Assembly (NCBI GenBank): GCA_021786215.1
Contig: JAJYNT010000441.1
Span: forward strand, 1-9,067
Source: Chloroflexota bacterium
Lineage (GTDB): Bacteria; Chloroflexota; UBA6077
Direction: 5' to 3'
Length of the DNA: 9,067 nucleotides
Shown piece after piece: positions 6,031-9,067 of the stretch. A model generated the notes under the pieces. It saw nothing but the letters and a program-made list of their open reading frames with translations, ran no database searches and was not told the DNA's origin. The position numbers and the translations under genes were made by a program. How positions within the stretch are numbered: position 1 is the first letter of the stretch; every line of letters starts with the position of its first letter.

Positions 6031-6908
6031 ACGGTCTCGTGCTTCGAGTTTCTCCATCGGCTTCTTCTCGCGCTTCCCGATGGCACTGGGTCTGGCTGCT
6101 ATCACGCGACTCAGGCGCCGTGCTGGGCAGCGTCATCCTTTTGCTAGTGACTGTCTCCGGCTTTGTCGGCCCCTACCTGAGCGGATGGGACGTGCTCAAG
6201 GTAGACCCCATGAACCGCCTTCTTCCACCATCGAGCAGCCACTGGCTGGGAACCGACGGCTTCGGACGAGACATACTTACCAGGGTGTTGTTCGGAGCCC
6301 GCATCTCGCTGTGGGTGGGTCTGGCCACCATGATCGGCTCCACTGTGCTGGGAACCGCGGTCGGGTTGATCGCGGGCTATTTCAGGGGCATAGATGGTAT
6401 TATCATGCGGGTGATGGATGGCTTCATGGCCTTCCCCAGCATCCTGCTGGCCATAGCGATCATGGCCAGCCTGGGTCCGCGCACGGAGAACGTGATCGCC
6501 GCCCTGACGATAGTGTACCTGCCACGCATCGCTCGACTGGTGCGCGGCCAGGTGCTGGTGGTGCGCCAGATGCTGTTCGTGGAGGCAGCCCAGGCTCTGG
6601 GGGCCAGCAGTTGGCGTATACTGCTGCTGCACACCCTTCCCAACTGTGTCTCACCCCTGATCGTGCAGGGAAGCTTCACCTTCGCATTCGCCGTGATCAG
6701 CGAGGCCTCACTCTCCTACCTCGGAGCCGGAGTGCCGCCCGAGCTGCCGACCTGGGGCAACATGCTGCATGAGGGAGTACCATTGATGGCGGCAGCATGG
6801 TGGATGTCGGTCTTCCCGGGCATCGCGATAGCCATCACGGTGCTCAGCCTGAACCAGCTGGGGGACGGGTTGAGGGACTCGCTGGATCCTCGGATTCAGA
6901 AACAGTGA
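6021..6908 (+). CDS. ABC transporter permease, DppC/OppC type
   Basis: Second channel subunit of the importer. The 295 residues have a cytoplasmic N-terminus, a first membrane segment near 33-55, and the DppC signature HWLGTDGFGRDILTRVLFGARISL (74-97). Further helices lie near 100-120, 138-152, 158-176, 212-230 and 262-280. The EAA coupling loop is FVEAAQALGASSWRILLLHTLPN (186-208), and the C-terminus NQLGDGLRDSLDPR (278-291) is diagnostic. ATG 6021 overlaps the end of the upstream permease by 10 bp, with GAGAGGGG shortly upstream, so translation is probably coupled. No ATP-binding subunit follows within the window, so the energising ATPases must be encoded elsewhere or supplied by a shared system. 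Confidence 0.94.
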   Translation: MLVDGLVLRVSPSASSRASRWHWVWLLSRDSGAVLGSVILLLVTVSGFVGPYLSGWDVLKVDPMNRLLPPSSSHWLGTDGFGRDILTRVLFGARISLWVGLATMIGSTVLGTAVGLIAGYFRGIDGIIMRVMDGFMAFPSILLAIAIMASLGPRTENVIAALTIVYLPRIARLVRGQVLVVRQMLFVEAAQALGASSWRILLLHTLPNCVSPLIVQGSFTFAFAVISEASLSYLGAGVPPELPTWGNMLHEGVPLMAAAWWMSVFPGIAIAITVLSLNQLGDGLRDSLDPRIQKQ

Positions 6909-6951
6909 CCCTTTGCTATCATCACCATACATTCCTTATGGGAGACAGCTC

Positions 6952-8055
6952 ATGAACAGTTACGCCGGCAGCATCGGGCAGTCCAAATGGGAGTTGGATA
7001 CCCCGGCGCTGCTAATCGATTTGCCGGCCATGGAGCGCAACATCGCTCGCATGGCCGCCTTCTTCGCGGATAAGAAGGCAAAGCTGCGCCCCCACTCGAA
7101 GACGCACAAGTGCCCGACCATTTCGCACAAGCAGCTGGCTGCCGGCAACGCCGTGGGTGTAACCTGCGCCAAGCTTGGCGAGGCCGAGACGCTGGCGGCG
7201 GCCGGGATCAGGGATATCTTGATCGCCAACCAGATCGTGGGACCACAGAAGATAGCGCGCCTGGTAGGGTTGGCCCACCACGCCGACGTTATGGTCGCCG
7301 TCGACGACCCCGTCAACGTGGAGCAGCTGTCAGCTGCTGCCGTTGATGCCGGTGTGCGGTTGCGTGTGCTGGTTGAGGTCAACATCGGCATGAATCGGTG
7401 CGGAGTGGAGCCGGGCGAGCCCGCGCTGGAACTTGCCCGCAAGGTAGCTGAGTCCAAGGGGTTGCGCTTCATGGGACTGCAGGGCTACGAAGGTCACCTC
7501 GTCATGCACCCGAACCTGGAGGAACGCCGGCAGCGAACCCTTGCCGCCATGAAATCGCTGGTCGATACTCGGCGGTTTATCGAGGGATCAGGCCTGGAGG
7601 TGGCCGTAGTCAGCGGGGGTGGCACGGGTACCCACGACATCACGGGCACGGTGGATGGGGTGGACGAAATCCAGGCCGGCTCCTACATCTTCAACGACGT
7701 CCGGTACCGGTCGGTCGGCGCACGCTTCGACTGCGCCCTGACGGTGCTGGCCACAGTAATCAGCCGGCCCAACCCGACGCTGGCGATCACCGATGCCGGA
7801 CACAAGGTACTCACCAGCGAGTTCGGTCTGCCGGAGTTGGTGGGTATCGACGGCGCGTCGCTGATCGGCCTCTCGGAGGAGCATGGCAAGGTGGGATTCA
7901 AGACTCCCAACCGAGAGCTGCGCCCAGGCGATAGGGTGGAGTTCATACCTAGCCACGGATGCACGACCATAAACCTTTTCGATCACTACCATGCCATCCG
8001 CGACGACCGACTGGAGGCCGTCTGGGAGATCGCCGGCCGGGGCAAGTCACGTTAA
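6952..8055 (+). CDS. PLP-dependent fold-type III enzyme, D-serine dehydratase / D-threonine aldolase family (DSD1-like)
   Basis: The 367-residue protein has an alanine racemase-like N-terminal barrel (about 15-245) and a D-serine dehydratase-like C-terminal domain (about 255-355). LRPHSKTHKCP (45-55) contains Lys50, the expected Schiff-base lysine. VEVNIGMNRCGV (141-152), GLQGYEGH (175-182) and the phosphate-binding SGGGTGT (221-227) are typical of the family. SHGC (334-337) gives His335 and Cys337 in an HxC pattern like the zinc site described for eukaryotic D-serine dehydratase; D-threonine aldolases tend to have HxD. This leans towards beta-elimination of a D-hydroxy-amino acid to a keto acid and ammonia, but retro-aldol cleavage cannot be excluded. 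The start is ATG 6952 with GGGAG 7 nt upstream, 43 nt after the permease, so probably the same operon. A TTG start at 6913 was rejected. Confidence 0.88.
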   Translation: MNSYAGSIGQSKWELDTPALLIDLPAMERNIARMAAFFADKKAKLRPHSKTHKCPTISHKQLAAGNAVGVTCAKLGEAETLAAAGIRDILIANQIVGPQKIARLVGLAHHADVMVAVDDPVNVEQLSAAAVDAGVRLRVLVEVNIGMNRCGVEPGEPALELARKVAESKGLRFMGLQGYEGHLVMHPNLEERRQRTLAAMKSLVDTRRFIEGSGLEVAVVSGGGTGTHDITGTVDGVDEIQAGSYIFNDVRYRSVGARFDCALTVLATVISRPNPTLAITDAGHKVLTSEFGLPELVGIDGASLIGLSEEHGKVGFKTPNRELRPGDRVEFIPSHGCTTINLFDHYHAIRDDRLEAVWEIAGRGKSR

Positions 8056-8161
8056 GCATTCCGACACAGCAAGTGTGTAGTTTTGTGGGGACACCCCACA
8101 CCCCGCCAGGCGCTGCGCCCTGGACCCGCTTTCCACGACGCAGCTGAAAGGAAGCACCGAC
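8056..8161 (+). promoter_or_regulatory. Short intergenic spacer with a 7-bp hairpin
   Basis: The spacer contains TGTGGGG-aca-CCCCACA (8084-8100), a perfect 7-bp stem with a 3-nt loop, and a weaker CCAGG/CCTGG stem just after. No U run follows, so it does not look like an intrinsic terminator. The ribosome site AAAGGA lies 9 nt before the downstream ATG. I see no convincing promoter, so the downstream gene probably belongs to the same transcription unit. Confidence 0.4.
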
Positions 8162-8932
8162 ATGGCACATACACTCCGTCTCGGCGAGCTCACCCGCGAG
8201 GATGTGCGGGAGTTGGCACCCCATGCGACGGTGATTCTGCCCACCGCCTCAACGGAACAGCACGGACCCCATTTGCCGTTAAGCACGGATACCCTGCTGG
8301 GAGAAGCGGTGGCTCTCAGGGCGGCAGAGCTAGCCTCGGCAGAGGTGCCTGTGGTCGTGGCCCCTGTGCTAAACGTCGGCATCTCCGGGCACCACCTCTT
8401 CTCCTGCGCTCTCTCCCTCAGGAGTAGCACGTACCTCGCCATGCTGAACGACGTGGCCGACAGCCTGGTGACAAGCGGTTTCAAGCGAATCTTCATCCTC
8501 AACTCTCACGGAGGAAACGACGAGGTCGTGAAACTGCTGGCGAAGGAGTTGGTGCTTCGCCACGAGGTGGCTGTGGCCGCCGGCGGATATTGGGAACTGG
8601 CAGAATCGGCCATTCTGAAGGCTGGAGGGGAGCAGGTGGGACGGCTGCCGGGTCACTCCGGCGGCTTCGAGACGGCGATGGTCATGGCTGTCGCCCCGGA
8701 ACTGGTGCGCGAGGACCGGATGCCGGCGAGTGACCCGCAACCAGCACCGATATTCGCGCGGGGCATCGCAAAGGGACTTGTGGTGCAAAAACACGGCGAA
8801 TGGGCCCGCAGCGGCGGCTATACCGACGCACCGACAAGAGCCTCGGCTGAAGCAGGAAAGATCCTGCTGGACGCCATAAGCCGGGCCGTTGCCGGTGCCA
8901 TCGTGGCCTTCCACAGGGCATCCGGCAGTTAG
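8162..8932 (+). CDS. Creatininase-family metal-dependent amidohydrolase
   Basis: The 256 residues match the creatininase / MftE / formamidopyrimidine deformylase family, which uses a two-metal centre to hydrolyse cyclic amides, formamides or peptide ends. The metal motifs are TASTEQHGPHLPLSTD (28-43), with Glu32, His34 and Asp43; NSHGGN (114-119), with His116; and GHSGGFETA (164-172), with Glu170. In most relatives the third-strand motif reads NGHGGN; here Ser replaces the first Gly. The length is typical (about 240-270). ATG 8162 is supported by AAAGGA 9 nt upstream. It is the last gene of the rightward cluster, 106 nt after the PLP enzyme. The family is functionally diverse and creatinine itself is only one possibility; the context suggests it processes the imported compound or a product of the PLP enzyme. 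Confidence 0.9.
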   Translation: MAHTLRLGELTREDVRELAPHATVILPTASTEQHGPHLPLSTDTLLGEAVALRAAELASAEVPVVVAPVLNVGISGHHLFSCALSLRSSTYLAMLNDVADSLVTSGFKRIFILNSHGGNDEVVKLLAKELVLRHEVAVAAGGYWELAESAILKAGGEQVGRLPGHSGGFETAMVMAVAPELVREDRMPASDPQPAPIFARGIAKGLVVQKHGEWARSGGYTDAPTRASAEAGKILLDAISRAVAGAIVAFHRASGS

Positions 8933-9067
8933 CAATTCGCCAAACTGGTCTTGATTCGTAGGGCGGGGGCTTGTCCCCATACGCGTTAACTTAAGCATAG
9001 GCTGGTTGTAGTAGGACCTCGTTCATATGCGCAACCCTTTGAGGAATAGTGGACGGCTCCCCGAGAA
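8933..9067. other. Downstream region with a degenerate GGGG/CCCC hairpin, no secure gene
   Basis: After the creatininase-like stop there is GGGG-cttgt-CCCC (8966-8978) inside GTAGGGCGGGGGCTTGTCCC. This resembles a hairpin repeat type widely scattered in GC-rich genomes, here with its outer arms decayed. No U run follows. An ATG at 9027 opens a frame to the window edge (12 further codons), but its AGGA site is 11 nt away and the peptide is too short to recognise. No promoter is evident. Confidence 0.35.

Noticed and set aside
4891..6105. Minus-strand open frame of 404 codons
   Set aside because: Antisense to the first permease. Its composition (Gly, His, Asp, Glu, Gln rich) is that expected from the reverse of membrane-protein codons in GC-rich DNA.
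5921..6772. Plus-strand open frame of 283 codons overlapping both permeases
   Set aside because: It is out of frame with the two permeases, which have clear EAA loops and good ribosome sites.
8084..8100. Hairpin after the PLP enzyme as an operon terminator
   Set aside because: No U run follows on the plus strand, and the downstream gene has a ribosome site but no visible promoter.
9027..9067. ATG-initiated frame running off the right edge
   Set aside because: Only 13 codons are visible, the ribosome site is poorly placed and no motif can be recognised, so it is not called as a gene.

Overview
The window comes from a GC-rich bacterium, most likely a member of Chloroflexota (a Thermomicrobia-like or related lineage). 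This rests on style rather than a marker gene: a Tat-exported lipoprotein with a long Ala/Gly/Pro/Ser/Thr linker after the lipobox, a Thermotoga-type DAHP synthase, GTG starts with strong Shine-Dalgarno sites, and sigma70-like promoters. Assignment to phylum is an inference. No rRNA, tRNA, CRISPR array or transposase gene was found.

Left part (1-1872, minus strand): an aromatic amino acid biosynthesis operon. A near-consensus promoter (TTGACA, 17 bp, TATACT) at 1807-1835 drives a leader of about 210 nt, then aroF (DAHP synthase, 538-1587), which overlaps by 4 bp (ATGA) with aroA (EPSP synthase), cut by the left window edge. The leader holds an unlisted 20-codon ORF (1692-1754) with the run Trp-Tyr-Ser-Trp-Tyr-Tyr-Phe. 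A 13-bp stem and a perfect 14-bp terminator-like stem follow. The stop-codon region of the small ORF carries a 7-base segment that can compete for the terminator arm. This is the signature of ribosome-mediated transcription attenuation, here apparently sensing Trp, Tyr and Phe together in front of the first enzyme of the shared pathway. It is the most notable element of the window.

Middle and right part (1890-8932): a separate scavenging or catabolic locus built around a divergent promoter region at 2889-3223. Leftward lies a nitrilase with the full Glu-Lys-Cys triad. Rightward lie a family 5 (peptide/nickel-type) ABC importer, made of a Tat lipoprotein binding protein and two DppB/DppC-type permeases, then a fold-type III PLP enzyme of the D-serine dehydratase/D-threonine aldolase family, then a creatininase-family metal-dependent amidohydrolase. 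Spacing suggests one rightward transcription unit. No transporter ATPase is present. The set looks built to import an unknown small nitrogen compound and release its nitrogen; the substrate cannot be read from sequence.

Intergenic regions are rich in structure. There are three GCCC/GGGC hairpins between the binding protein and the first permease, a run of tight hairpins with a possible attenuator in the 5' leader of the binding protein, an 8-bp dyad framing the -10 box of the nitrilase promoter, and a degenerate hairpin repeat after the creatininase-like gene.
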